NCBI RefSeq assembly: GCF_001050015.1
Contig: NZ_CVTB01000315.1
Coordinates: 1-14,168 of the forward strand
Reading direction: 5' to 3'
Source: Mycolicibacterium malmesburyense
GTDB lineage: Bacteria > Actinomycetota > Actinomycetes > Mycobacteriales > Mycobacteriaceae
DNA length: 14,168 nucleotides
In this document: positions 6,834 through 13,296 of the stretch, one piece after another
Numbering within the stretch: position 1 is the first letter of the stretch
Layout: each line of letters begins with the position of its first letter
Made by a program: the position numbers and the translations under genes
The notes under the pieces: generated by a model
The model's database searches: none
What the model saw: the letters and a program-made list of their open reading frames with translations, nothing else
What the model was told of the DNA's origin: nothing

Positions 6834-8282
6834 TCAGACCGGCAGCAACCGGTCGATCACCGACGCCAGCTGCTTGGCCGACCGGCATTCGTGCATGGTG
6901 ATGACGTCCTGATACCGCGGCACCGCCGAGTCGCCGCTGCCCCACAGGTGTCGGGGTTCGGGGTTGAGCCAATGCGCGTGCCTGCTCGAGTTGACCATGT
7001 GCGCGAGCAGCTCGAGCTCCGGGTTGCGGTAATTGTTGCGACCGTCGCCGAGGATGAGCAGTGCGCTGCGCGGCGAGAGAACGTTGGGCCAGCGGTCCAT
7101 GAACGACACGAACGCGTGGCCGTAGTCGGAGTGCCCGTCGCGGGTGTACACGCCCGCCTCGCGGGTGATGCGCTGCACCGCGACCGCCAGGTCGGCGTCG
7201 GAGCCGAACAGCTCGGTGACCTCGTCGGTGGTGTCGATGAAGGCGAACACCCGCACGCGCGAGAACTGCTGGCGCAGCGCGTGCACGAGCAGCAGCGTGA
7301 AGTGGCTGAAGCCGGCGACCGAACCGGACACGTCGCACAGCACCACCAGCTCGGGACGGGCCGGATGTGGTTTCTTGAGCACCACGTCGATCGGCACACC
7401 GCCGGTGGACATGGATTTGCGCAGCGTCTTGCGCAGGTCGATCTCGCCCGCCCGCGACCTCCTCCGCCGCGCGGCCAGCCGCGTCGCCAGCGTGCGCGCC
7501 AGCGGCGCCACCACCCGGCGCATCTGGCGCAGCTGGTCTCCCGAGGCGCGCAGGAACTCGACGTTCTCGGCCAGTTGCGGCACACCGTACATCTGTACGT
7601 GGTCGCGGCCGAGCTGTTCGGCGGTGCGCCGCTTGGTCTCCCCCTCGACCATCTTGCGCAGCTGATTGATGCGTTGCGCGGCAAGGGCTTTGGCGATCTC
7701 CTCCTGGGTGGGGGTGGGTTCGTCACCGTAGGGTGCGAGCAGGCCGGCGAGCAACCGGCCCTCGAGATCGTCGAGGTTCATCGCCTTGAGCGCCTGATAC
7801 GACGAATACGACGGGCCCCGACTGGAGTTGTACCGGCCGTACGCCTCGACGATCTGCGCGATCATCGCGGCCATCCGCTCGTCGAGATTGGCCAGATCCT
7901 CGTTCTCGGCCAGCATCTCGAGCAGCGCCGCACGCATCGCCTCAACGTCTTCGGGCGGCAGGCCCGGTTCGCCGGCGTCGGTGTCGTCGTCCTCGTCGAC
8001 CAGGATCGTCCTGGCGCCCAGGGCGGCGGGGAACCACAGGTCGAACATCGCGTCGTAGGTGTCGCGGTGGTCGGGGCGGCGCAGCACCGCGCACGCGATG
8101 CCCTCACGCAACGCGTCGCGGTCGTTCAATCCCAGCACCGAGACCACCCGGCCGGCGTCGACGGTCTCCGATGGACCTACCGAGATGCCTTGCGCCCGTA
8201 GCGCTTCGACGAACCCGACCAGGTGGCCGGGCAGGCCGTGCGGCGCCAGCGGCTGCGGCGGACGGGTCCGGCGGACGGCCAT
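6834..8282 (-). CDS. VWA domain protein, CoxE-like (MoxR partner)
   Basis: A 482-residue protein resembling Rv2425c. The N-terminal half (about 15-300) is the helical, charged region of CoxE-like proteins, with a very acidic patch near 96-102 and an Arg cluster at 272-277. The C-terminal third is a von Willebrand A domain: the metal-ion-dependent adhesion motif DVSGS is D317, S319 and S321, followed by helix [20 protein letters not shown] and the strand [12 protein letters not shown] (406-417). No signal peptide or membrane segment is seen, so it is probably cytosolic. It starts one base after the moxR stop, the usual linkage of a MoxR ATPase and its VWA partner. Such pairs act as chaperones in cofactor insertion or complex assembly in characterised cases; the client here is unknown. 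Confidence 0.88.
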   Translation of the reverse strand: MAVRRTRPPQPLAPHGLPGHLVGFVEALRAQGISVGPSETVDAGRVVSVLGLNDRDALREGIACAVLRRPDHRDTYDAMFDLWFPAALGARTILVDEDDDTDAGEPGLPPEDVEAMRAALLEMLAENEDLANLDERMAAMIAQIVEAYGRYNSSRGPSYSSYQALKAMNLDDLEGRLLAGLLAPYGDEPTPTQEEIAKALAAQRINQLRKMVEGETKRRTAEQLGRDHVQMYGVPQLAENVEFLRASGDQLRQMRRVVAPLARTLATRLAARRRRSRAGEIDLRKTLRKSMSTGGVPIDVVLKKPHPARPELVVLCDVSGSVAGFSHFTLLLVHALRQQFSRVRVFAFIDTTDEVTELFGSDADLAVAVQRITREAGVYTRDGHSDYGHAFVSFMDRWPNVLSPRSALLILGDGRNNYRNPELELLAHMVNSSRHAHWLNPEPRHLWGSGDSAVPRYQDVITMHECRSAKQLASVIDRLLPV

Positions 8283-8283
8283 G

Positions 8284-9159
8284 TCAGTTGAGCCTCAGCT
8301 CGCCGGACGCCTTGATCTGGTCCGACTGGTGTTTGAGCACCACCCCGAGCGTGGCCGCGATCGTCGCGTCGTCGATGGTGTCCAGCCCCAAGGCCAGGAT
8401 CGTGCGGCCCCAGTCGATGGTCTCGGCCACCGACGGCAGCTTCTTGAGCTGCATCCCGCGCAGCACGCCGATGATCTTGACCAACTCGTCGGCGATCCGC
8501 TCGGGCAACTCGGGCACCCGCGACAGCAGGATGCGCCGTTCCAGGTCGGGGTCGGGAAAGTCGATGTGCAGGAACAGACACCGGCGCTTGAGCGCCTCGG
8601 ACAGTTCCCGGGTGGCGTTGGAGGTCAGCACGACGAACGGCGCCCGCTCGGCGACGATCGTGCCCAGCTCCGGCACGGTCACCGCGAAATCCGACAGCAC
8701 CTCCAGCAGCAGGCCCTCGATCTCGATGTCGGCCTTGTCGGTCTCGTCGATCAGCAGCACGGTCGGCTCGGTGCGCCGGATCGCGGTCAGCAGCGGCCGC
8801 GAGAGCAGGAACTCCTCGGAGAACACGTCGTCGCGGGTGCTGTCCCAATCGCCGTGTCCGGCCTGGATGCGCAGGATCTGCTTGGCGTGGTTCCACTCGT
8901 AGAGCGCGCGGGCCTCGTCGACGCCTTCGTAGCACTGCAACCGCACCAGACCCGAACCCGTCGACTGCGCGACGGCGCGGGCCAGTTCGGTCTTGCCGAC
9001 CCCGGCGGGACCCTCCACCAACAGCGGCTTGCCCAGCCGGTCGGCGAGGAAAACCGCTGTGGCGGTCGCGGTGTCGGGCAGGTAACCGGTTTCGGCGAGC
9101 CGCCTGCCGACATCGTCGATGTCGGCGAACAGCGGCGCTGGGCGCGCGGGGACACTCAC
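8284..9159 (-). CDS. MoxR family AAA+ ATPase
   Basis: A 291-residue AAA+ ATPase resembling Rv2426c. Numbered from GTG 9159, Walker A GPAGVGKT is at 50-57, Walker B VLLIDETDKAD has D138 and E139, sensor 1 is N181 in LTSNAT, and the arginine-finger region is SEALKRRCLFL. The lid domain with the WGRTILALG helix follows. I chose GTG 9159 because AGGAG (9172-9168) lies 8 nt upstream. A TTG at 9210 is in frame but would run 35 nt into proA. The gene follows proA by 16 nt and precedes its VWA partner by 1 nt. MoxR ATPases use ATP to remodel target proteins together with VWA proteins. The target cannot be read from this locus. Confidence 0.9.
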   Translation of the reverse strand: MSVPARPAPLFADIDDVGRRLAETGYLPDTATATAVFLADRLGKPLLVEGPAGVGKTELARAVAQSTGSGLVRLQCYEGVDEARALYEWNHAKQILRIQAGHGDWDSTRDDVFSEEFLLSRPLLTAIRRTEPTVLLIDETDKADIEIEGLLLEVLSDFAVTVPELGTIVAERAPFVVLTSNATRELSEALKRRCLFLHIDFPDPDLERRILLSRVPELPERIADELVKIIGVLRGMQLKKLPSVAETIDWGRTILALGLDTIDDATIAATLGVVLKHQSDQIKASGELRLN

Positions 9160-9160
9160 G

Positions 9161-9177
9161 GATATGGCTCCTATATC
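9161..9177 (-). promoter_or_regulatory. AT-rich inverted repeat placing the moxR ribosome site in its loop
   Basis: Read on the minus strand, GATAT (9177-9173) and ATATC (9165-9161) are exact inverted repeats separated by AGGAGCC. The Shine-Dalgarno AGGAG is therefore in the loop, and the proA stop codon is at the edge of the stem. The stem is short and A/U-rich, so it may breathe freely. It may instead be a chance feature or a protein site. Confidence 0.35.
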
Positions 9178-10432
9178 AGGCCGGGCGGGTGTGGCCGTCT
9201 CCCCACACAATCCACTTGGTTGACGTCAGTTCGGGCAGACCCATGGGCCCGCGGGCGTGCAGTTTCTGGGTGGAGATGCCGATCTCGGCGCCGAACCCGA
9301 ACTGCTCACCGTCGGTGAACGCCGTCGACGCGTTCACCATCACCGCGGCGGCATCGACCCGTTCGGTGAAGCGTTGCGCGGCGGCAAGATCGGTGGCGAC
9401 GATGGCCTCGGTATGGCCCGTGCCGTATTCGTTGACGTGCGCGATCGCCGCATCGATGCCGTCGACCACAGCCAGAGCGATGTCCAGCGACAGGAACTCG
9501 GCGCGTAACTCCTCGTCGGACGGGTTGTCGTGCACGGTCACACCGGCGTCCTTGAGCGCCTTGGCGAGCCGCGGCACGGCCCGATCGGCGATGGCGGCGT
9601 CGATCAGGACCGACTCGGCCGCATTGCACACGCTGGGGCGGCGGGTCTTGGCGTTGAGCAGGATCCGCTCGGCGACGTCGAGGTCGGCCGATTCATGTAC
9701 GTACACATGGCAATTGCCGACGCCCGTCTCGATCGTGGGGACGGTGGCGTCACGGACGACGGCGTCGATGAGGCCGGCGCCGCCGCGGGGGATCACGACG
9801 TCGACCAGCCCGCGGGCCTGGATCAGATGGGTGACGCTGGCGCGGTCCTCGCTGGGCAGCAGTTGCACGGCGTCCACCTCGAGCAGTTCGGTGGCCAGCG
9901 CGGCGCGCAGCGCGTTCACCAGCGCGGCGTTGGAGTTGGCCGCCGAGGAGCTTCCGCGCAGCAGCACCGCGTTACCGGACTTGAGCGTCAGCCCGAACGC
10001 GTCGACCGTCACGTTCGGCCGGCCCTCGTAGACGATCCCGACCACACCGAGCGGCACCCGCTGCTGGCGCAGTTGCAGGCCGTTGGGCAGCGTGCGGCCC
10101 TGCAGGACCTCGCCGAGCGGGTCGGGCAGCCGCGACACCTGGCGCAGGCCGTCGGCGATACCGTCGATCCGATTCGGGTTCAGCGCGAGCCGGTCGAGCA
10201 TCGCCTCGGGCGTCCCCGCGGCGCGGGCGGCGTCGAGATCCTTCTGGTTGGCCTCGAGGATCTGGCTCGTCGACATCAGCACGTGGTCGGCGGCGGTGTT
10301 CAGCGCGCGGTTCTTGGTTTCCGAGCTCAGGGTGGCCAGCGTGCGCGCCGCCGTGCGGGCGCGACGGGCGGCGTCGTGCACCTGCTGGCGCAGGTCGGCG
10401 GCGACAGCGCCGATGGGAGCCTCGACACTCAT
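9176..10432 (-). CDS. proA: Glutamate-5-semialdehyde dehydrogenase (gamma-glutamyl phosphate reductase)
   Basis: A 418-residue member of the aldehyde dehydrogenase superfamily, the second enzyme of proline synthesis. It reduces gamma-glutamyl phosphate to glutamate semialdehyde with NADPH. Clear signatures are [20 protein letters not shown] at 126-145, [10 protein letters not shown] at 213-222 and [12 protein letters not shown] at 235-246. The catalytic Cys is C269 in [10 protein letters not shown]. The C-terminal [20 protein letters not shown] (379-398) is diagnostic for ProA. The length is typical. ATG 10432 is 6 nt after a TANNNT box and lacks a Shine-Dalgarno, so the transcript may be leaderless. 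It heads the proA-moxR-VWA unit. The glutamate kinase gene proB is not adjacent. Confidence 0.96.
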   Translation of the reverse strand: MSVEAPIGAVAADLRQQVHDAARRARTAARTLATLSSETKNRALNTAADHVLMSTSQILEANQKDLDAARAAGTPEAMLDRLALNPNRIDGIADGLRQVSRLPDPLGEVLQGRTLPNGLQLRQQRVPLGVVGIVYEGRPNVTVDAFGLTLKSGNAVLLRGSSSAANSNAALVNALRAALATELLEVDAVQLLPSEDRASVTHLIQARGLVDVVIPRGGAGLIDAVVRDATVPTIETGVGNCHVYVHESADLDVAERILLNAKTRRPSVCNAAESVLIDAAIADRAVPRLAKALKDAGVTVHDNPSDEELRAEFLSLDIALAVVDGIDAAIAHVNEYGTGHTEAIVATDLAAAQRFTERVDAAAVMVNASTAFTDGEQFGFGAEIGISTQKLHARGPMGLPELTSTKWIVWGDGHTRPA

Positions 10433-10438
10433 TTATCC

Positions 10439-10444
10439 AGGGTA
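10439..10444 (-). promoter_or_regulatory. Putative -10 box of the proA promoter
   Basis: On the minus strand TACCCT (10444-10439) fits TANNNT and ends 6 nt before ATG 10432. A 17-nt spacer would put the -35 at 10467-10462, touching the palindrome shared with rbsK; the hexamer there is a poor match. Confidence 0.4.
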
Positions 10445-10465
10445 TCGAACGAGGATCGGGCGTTC

Positions 10466-10475
10466 GACACGTGTC
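10466..10475. promoter_or_regulatory. Perfect 10-bp palindrome between divergent proA and rbsK
   Basis: GACACGTGTC is its own reverse complement and sits in the 74-nt gap between the two divergent start codons. Measured from the putative -10 boxes on each strand, it covers the -35 region of both promoters. This is where a shared regulator would act. The flanking bases do not extend the symmetry. Confidence 0.4.
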
Positions 10476-10492
10476 AGGTAGGGACCCTGCAT

Positions 10493-10498
10493 TAGCGT
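10493..10498 (+). promoter_or_regulatory. Putative -10 box of a leaderless promoter for rbsK
   Basis: TAGCGT fits TANNNT and ends 8 nt before ATG 10507, with no Shine-Dalgarno between them. It is part of the ten-base sequence TGCATTAGCG (10488-10497), which recurs inverted after the crotonase gene. Confidence 0.45.
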
Positions 10499-10506
10499 TG
10501 TGCTCC

Positions 10507-11397
10507 ATGGCGCCGCGGGACTGCAGCCGGGTATGTGTGGTCGGCAGTGTCAATGCCGATCTGAGGTTCACCGTCCGCTCCCTGCCCCGCCCGGGCCAGA
10601 CGGTGCTGGCGTCGGAGTCGTCGGCGTCGCCCGGCGGCAAGGGCGGAAACCAGGCGGTCGCCGCGGCCAGGGCCGGCGCGCAAGTGCAACTGGTCGCCGC
10701 GCTCGGCAACGACGGGTCGGCGGAGATGTTGCGGAACCACCTCGGCGCCAACGGTGTCGGACTCGACGGCGTCGTCACCGTGCCCGGTCCGAGCGGATCC
10801 GCGGTGATCACCGTCGACGCCTCGGCGGAGAACACGATCGTGGTCGCGCCCGGGGCCAACGGCGCGCTCAACGTCGACTCCCCCGACGTCCGCGCCGTCA
10901 TCGCCGACAGCGACGTGGTGCTGATGCAATTGGAGATCCCGATCGCGACGGCCATCGCCGCCGCACAGGTGGCCCGCGCCGCCGACGCCGTCGTCATCGT
11001 CAACGCCTCGCCGACCGGTGCGCCGCCGCACGACCTGCTCGCGTTGTCCGGGCTGGCCGACGTCGTCGTGGTCAACGAGACCGAGGCCGGCGAGTGGCAC
11101 TGGCCGGTCCCGCACCTGGTAATCACCCGCGGTGCGCGAGGGGCGAGCTATCTGGGTGACGGCGAACGCTTCAGCGTGCCCGCCCCCGCGGTGCGGGCGG
11201 TGGACACCAGCGGCGCGGGGGACGTGTTCGCCGGTGTGCTCGCCGCGCACTGGCTCGACGGCCACGAACTCGCGCTGCGCCGCGCCTGCGCCGCAGCGGC
11301 CCTGTCGACGCTCGTACCGGGAGCGGGCGACTGCGCGCCCTACGCCGAAGCCATCGACGACGCTGTGTCCAACCGAGCGACAGAAAGGCAGTTATGA
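10507..11397 (+). CDS. rbsK: Ribokinase (PfkB family carbohydrate kinase)
   Basis: A 296-residue PfkB-family sugar kinase, close to M. tuberculosis RbsK (Rv2436) as I remember it. It would phosphorylate ribose to ribose 5-phosphate in the cytosol. Numbered from ATG 10507, the substrate-binding start VCVVGSVNADLRF is at 9-21, the first PfkB signature PGGKGGNQAVAAAR at 42-55, and the second signature DTSGAGDVFAG at 233-243 carries the catalytic base D239. Conserved VNASP and VVNETEA segments lie between them. A GTG at 10471 is in frame but would place the promoter inside the gene. ATG 10507 has a -10 box at leaderless distance. The stop overlaps the next gene's start by 4 nt (ATGA). No ribose transporter is nearby, so the exact sugar is less certain than the family. 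Confidence 0.9.
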   Translation: MAPRDCSRVCVVGSVNADLRFTVRSLPRPGQTVLASESSASPGGKGGNQAVAAARAGAQVQLVAALGNDGSAEMLRNHLGANGVGLDGVVTVPGPSGSAVITVDASAENTIVVAPGANGALNVDSPDVRAVIADSDVVLMQLEIPIATAIAAAQVARAADAVVIVNASPTGAPPHDLLALSGLADVVVVNETEAGEWHWPVPHLVITRGARGASYLGDGERFSVPAPAVRAVDTSGAGDVFAGVLAAHWLDGHELALRRACAAAALSTLVPGAGDCAPYAEAIDDAVSNRATERQL

Positions 11398-12230
11398 CGA
11401 GCACCCAGCCGAGCACCACCGACACCCCGCGGCCACCCGACGGGGACTGGCTCGGCACGCCGTTCTTGAAGTTCACCCGAGAGGGTCCGTTCGGGGTTTG
11501 CCGGCTCGACCGCCCCGAGGCCCGAAACGCGATGACGCCCGCGATGTACTTCGGCATCAAGTACGCGGTCAAGCACGTCGAGAGCGACCCCGACCTCGCC
11601 GGGCTCCTGCTCACCGGAACGGGCGACGTGTTCGCGCCGGGCGGCGACATGGGCGGCGGCGGCGCCGACAACTGGATGACCTTCGGGCCCGCGCTGGGCA
11701 TGGATGCGTTGCCGTTCGACACGTTGCGTCAGTCCGCGAAACCCGTGGTGGCGGCGGTGAACGGGTTGTGCCAGGGCGGCGGGCTGCAGATCGCGCTGTG
11801 CGCCGACATGGCCGTGGTCAGCGACCGGGCCACGTTCCGGGTACCCGAGCTGTACCGCGGAATCGCCGACACGTACTACAGCCACATGCTGGCCCGGCTG
11901 ATCGGACCGGTCCGCACCCGCGACCTGATGTTCACCGGACGGACGCTGAACGCCGCCGAGGCGCACGACTGGGGCCTGGTGGCGCGGGTGGTGCCCCACG
12001 ACGAGCTGGCCGAAGCGGCCCGCGAGGTGTTGGCGCAGTGCTGCCGGACCGCCCCGGCGGCCAGGACCGTCGTCAAGTCCAGCCTGGACAACTACATCGG
12101 CCTCTACGACCGGATCGGCATGCAGGCCAGCCTGGGGGCGCCCGAGTCGATCGAGGGCTTCATGGCGTTCAAGGAGCGTCGCTCGCCGAGTTGGGTGCAC
12201 CCCGAACTGCGCATCGACGGCCGCCTTTAG
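11394..12230 (+). CDS. Crotonase/enoyl-CoA hydratase family protein
   Basis: A 278-residue crotonase-fold protein. The CoA-binding and oxyanion-hole parts are present: RLDRPEARNAM at 37-47, FAPGGDMGGGG at 80-90 and NGLCQGGGLQIALCADMAV at 123-141. Of the two catalytic glutamates of classical hydratase (rat Glu144 and Glu164), the second is kept as E152 in FRVPELYRG, but the first is replaced by Gln132 in GGGLQIA. It may therefore not be an ordinary 2-enoyl-CoA hydratase; isomerase, thioesterase-like or hydrolase roles also occur in this fold. The C-terminal GFMAFKERRSPSW is typical. ATG 11394 has an AGAAAGG ribosome site at 11382-11388 and overlaps the rbsK stop by 4 nt, so the two genes are probably translated together despite having no obvious shared pathway. 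Confidence 0.88.
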   Translation: MTSTQPSTTDTPRPPDGDWLGTPFLKFTREGPFGVCRLDRPEARNAMTPAMYFGIKYAVKHVESDPDLAGLLLTGTGDVFAPGGDMGGGGADNWMTFGPALGMDALPFDTLRQSAKPVVAAVNGLCQGGGLQIALCADMAVVSDRATFRVPELYRGIADTYYSHMLARLIGPVRTRDLMFTGRTLNAAEAHDWGLVARVVPHDELAEAAREVLAQCCRTAPAARTVVKSSLDNYIGLYDRIGMQASLGAPESIEGFMAFKERRSPSWVHPELRIDGRL

Positions 12231-12239
12231 GGCGGTTTC

Positions 12240-12276
12240 GGTGCACTACCGGTCGCTCACCGATCGCTAATGCACC
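12240..12276. repeat. Imperfect inverted repeat/hairpin after the crotonase gene
   Basis: GGTGCACTA (12240-12248) and TAATGCACC (12268-12276) pair over eight of nine positions. Inside, CGGT (12250-12253) and ACCG (12259-12262) form a second stem around a 5-nt loop. The structure starts 10 nt after the crotonase stop, where a terminator or RNA-processing site could be. There is no U-tract, so it is not a classical intrinsic terminator. Confidence 0.45.
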
Positions 12277-12293
12277 CAAATCGCGACAAATAG

Positions 12294-12325
12294 TTCAGGG
12301 TTGGCTGAATACAAGATTTGATGTA
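12294..12325. promoter_or_regulatory. Candidate operator of the CmtR-like metal regulator
   Basis: Two adjoining inverted repeats lie over the promoter: TTCAG-GGTTGG-CTGAA (12294-12309) and TACA-AGATTTGA-TGTA (12310-12325). Together they cover the -35 box, the spacer and the start of the -10 box. Either could bind the ArsR-family sensor encoded just downstream. Which one is used cannot be decided from the sequence. Confidence 0.45.
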
Positions 12326-12329
12326 CTGT
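12301..12329 (+). promoter_or_regulatory. Promoter of the metal sensor/CDF operon
   Basis: TTGGCT (12301-12306) and TACTGT (12324-12329) are separated by 17 nt. The -10 box ends 7 nt before ATG 12337, and no Shine-Dalgarno is present, which indicates leaderless translation of the regulator. Confidence 0.65.
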
Positions 12330-12336
12330 CTGCGCC

Positions 12337-12666
12337 ATGCAGACGGTCACTCACAGCGACGCGCTGTCGCGGTTCGGTTGCGCCCTGTCGGATCCGACGC
12401 GGGCCCAGATCCTGTTGATCCTGCGTGAAGGCCCGGGCTATCCGTCGGAGCTGGCCGACAAGATCGGCGTCTCGCGGCAGATCCTGTCGAACCACCTGGC
12501 GTGCCTGCGGGGTTGTGGGCTGGTGACCGCGCAGCCGGAGGGCCGTCGCAGCCGATACGAACTCGCCAACGAGCGCATCGCGCACGCGCTCGACGACCTG
12601 GTCGGCCTGGTGCTCGAGGTGGACCCGGCCTGCTGCCCCGCCGCAGCCGAGGAGGCCTGCTGCTGA
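12337..12666 (+). CDS. CmtR-like ArsR/SmtB family metal-sensing repressor
   Basis: A 109-residue winged-helix repressor. The helix-turn-helix spans about 36-63 with the recognition helix GVSRQILSNHLACLRGCGL, and the wing is EGRRSRYEL at 68-76. C56 and C60 (CLRGC) match the Cys57/Cys61 pair with which mycobacterial CmtR binds Cd(II)/Pb(II). The C-terminal tail has C99, C100, C108 and C109, which could supply the third ligand equivalent to CmtR Cys102 and more. It probably represses its own operon until a thiophilic metal binds. The neighbour is a CDF-like transporter rather than the P-type ATPase ctpG that accompanies M. tuberculosis cmtR. The start is ATG 12337 behind a strong leaderless-type promoter. 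Metal specificity (Cd, Pb, Zn or Cu) is not proven. Confidence 0.88.
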   Translation: MQTVTHSDALSRFGCALSDPTRAQILLILREGPGYPSELADKIGVSRQILSNHLACLRGCGLVTAQPEGRRSRYELANERIAHALDDLVGLVLEVDPACCPAAAEEACC

Positions 12667-13277
12667 TGGTCACCGCGCCCACGACCCGACGCGCGGTTCT
12701 CGCGCGCCGGATCCGGTGGTTGGTGGCGGCCACGATCACCTACAACGTGATCGAGGCGCTCGTCGCGCTGGCCGAGGGCACCCGGGTGTCGTCGTCGGCG
12801 CTAATCGGCTTCGGCCTGGATTCGGTGGTCGAGGTCGCGTCCGCCGCCGCAGTCGCGTGGCAGTTCTCTGCGCGCGATCCGGAAACGAGGGAGAAGGCAG
12901 CGCTGCGGTTCATCGCGTTCTCCTTCTTCGCGCTCGCGGCGTACGTGTGCACCCACGCGGTGCTGGCTTTGACCGGCTCGGGCGAGCCTGACCCGTCCGC
13001 CGTCGGCATCGCGCTCGCCGCGTTGAGCCTGGCGATCATGCCCGCCCTGTCGTTGGCGCAACGGCGCGCCGGCCGCGAATACGGGTCGACGTCCGCGGTC
13101 GCCGACTCCAAACAGACGTTGCTGTGCACCTACCTGTCGGCGATCCTGCTGGCGGGCCTGGCCCTCAACGGCTTGTTCGGCTGGTGGTGGGCGGATCCCG
13201 TTGCCGCATTCGGGATCGCGGTGATCGCGGTACGCGAAGGACTCAACGCCTGGCGCGGTGACTCGTGCTGCGCATGA
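12666..13277 (+). CDS. Compact CDF-like cation transporter
   Basis: A 203-residue membrane protein with about six hydrophobic segments (near 17-37, 43-66, 80-103, 113-131, 149-171 and 174-190), resembling the transmembrane part of cation diffusion facilitators. TM2 has GFGLDSVVEVASA, placing D52 and E56 where E. coli YiiP has D45 and D49. In TM5, ADSKQTLLC puts Q150 and C154 where YiiP has H153 and D157, an unusual and softer-looking site. The C-terminal cytoplasmic domain of normal CDF proteins is missing; instead the chain ends in DSCCA. ATG 12666 shares a base with the sensor's stop (TGATG), and GGAGG (12651-12655) is upstream. The context suggests metal efflux under control of the sensor. 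The alignment to YiiP was made by eye. Confidence 0.8.
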   Translation: MVTAPTTRRAVLARRIRWLVAATITYNVIEALVALAEGTRVSSSALIGFGLDSVVEVASAAAVAWQFSARDPETREKAALRFIAFSFFALAAYVCTHAVLALTGSGEPDPSAVGIALAALSLAIMPALSLAQRRAGREYGSTSAVADSKQTLLCTYLSAILLAGLALNGLFGWWWADPVAAFGIAVIAVREGLNAWRGDSCCA

Positions 13278-13296
13278 CGTCGAAGAAGGAGTGAGC

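Noticed and set aside
6891..9318. Long plus-strand open frames over the VWA and moxR genes
   Set aside because: Their composition is typical antisense shadow (Arg, His, Gln, Val) and they lack recognisable motifs or ribosome sites.
9696..9705. Perfect palindrome TGTACGTACA
   Set aside because: It lies inside proA coding HVYVHES-region residues, far from any promoter; it is probably a codon-use coincidence.
11132..12418. 428-codon plus-strand open frame over rbsK and the crotonase gene
   Set aside because: It runs out of frame with two motif-bearing genes and is Arg/Pro-rich.
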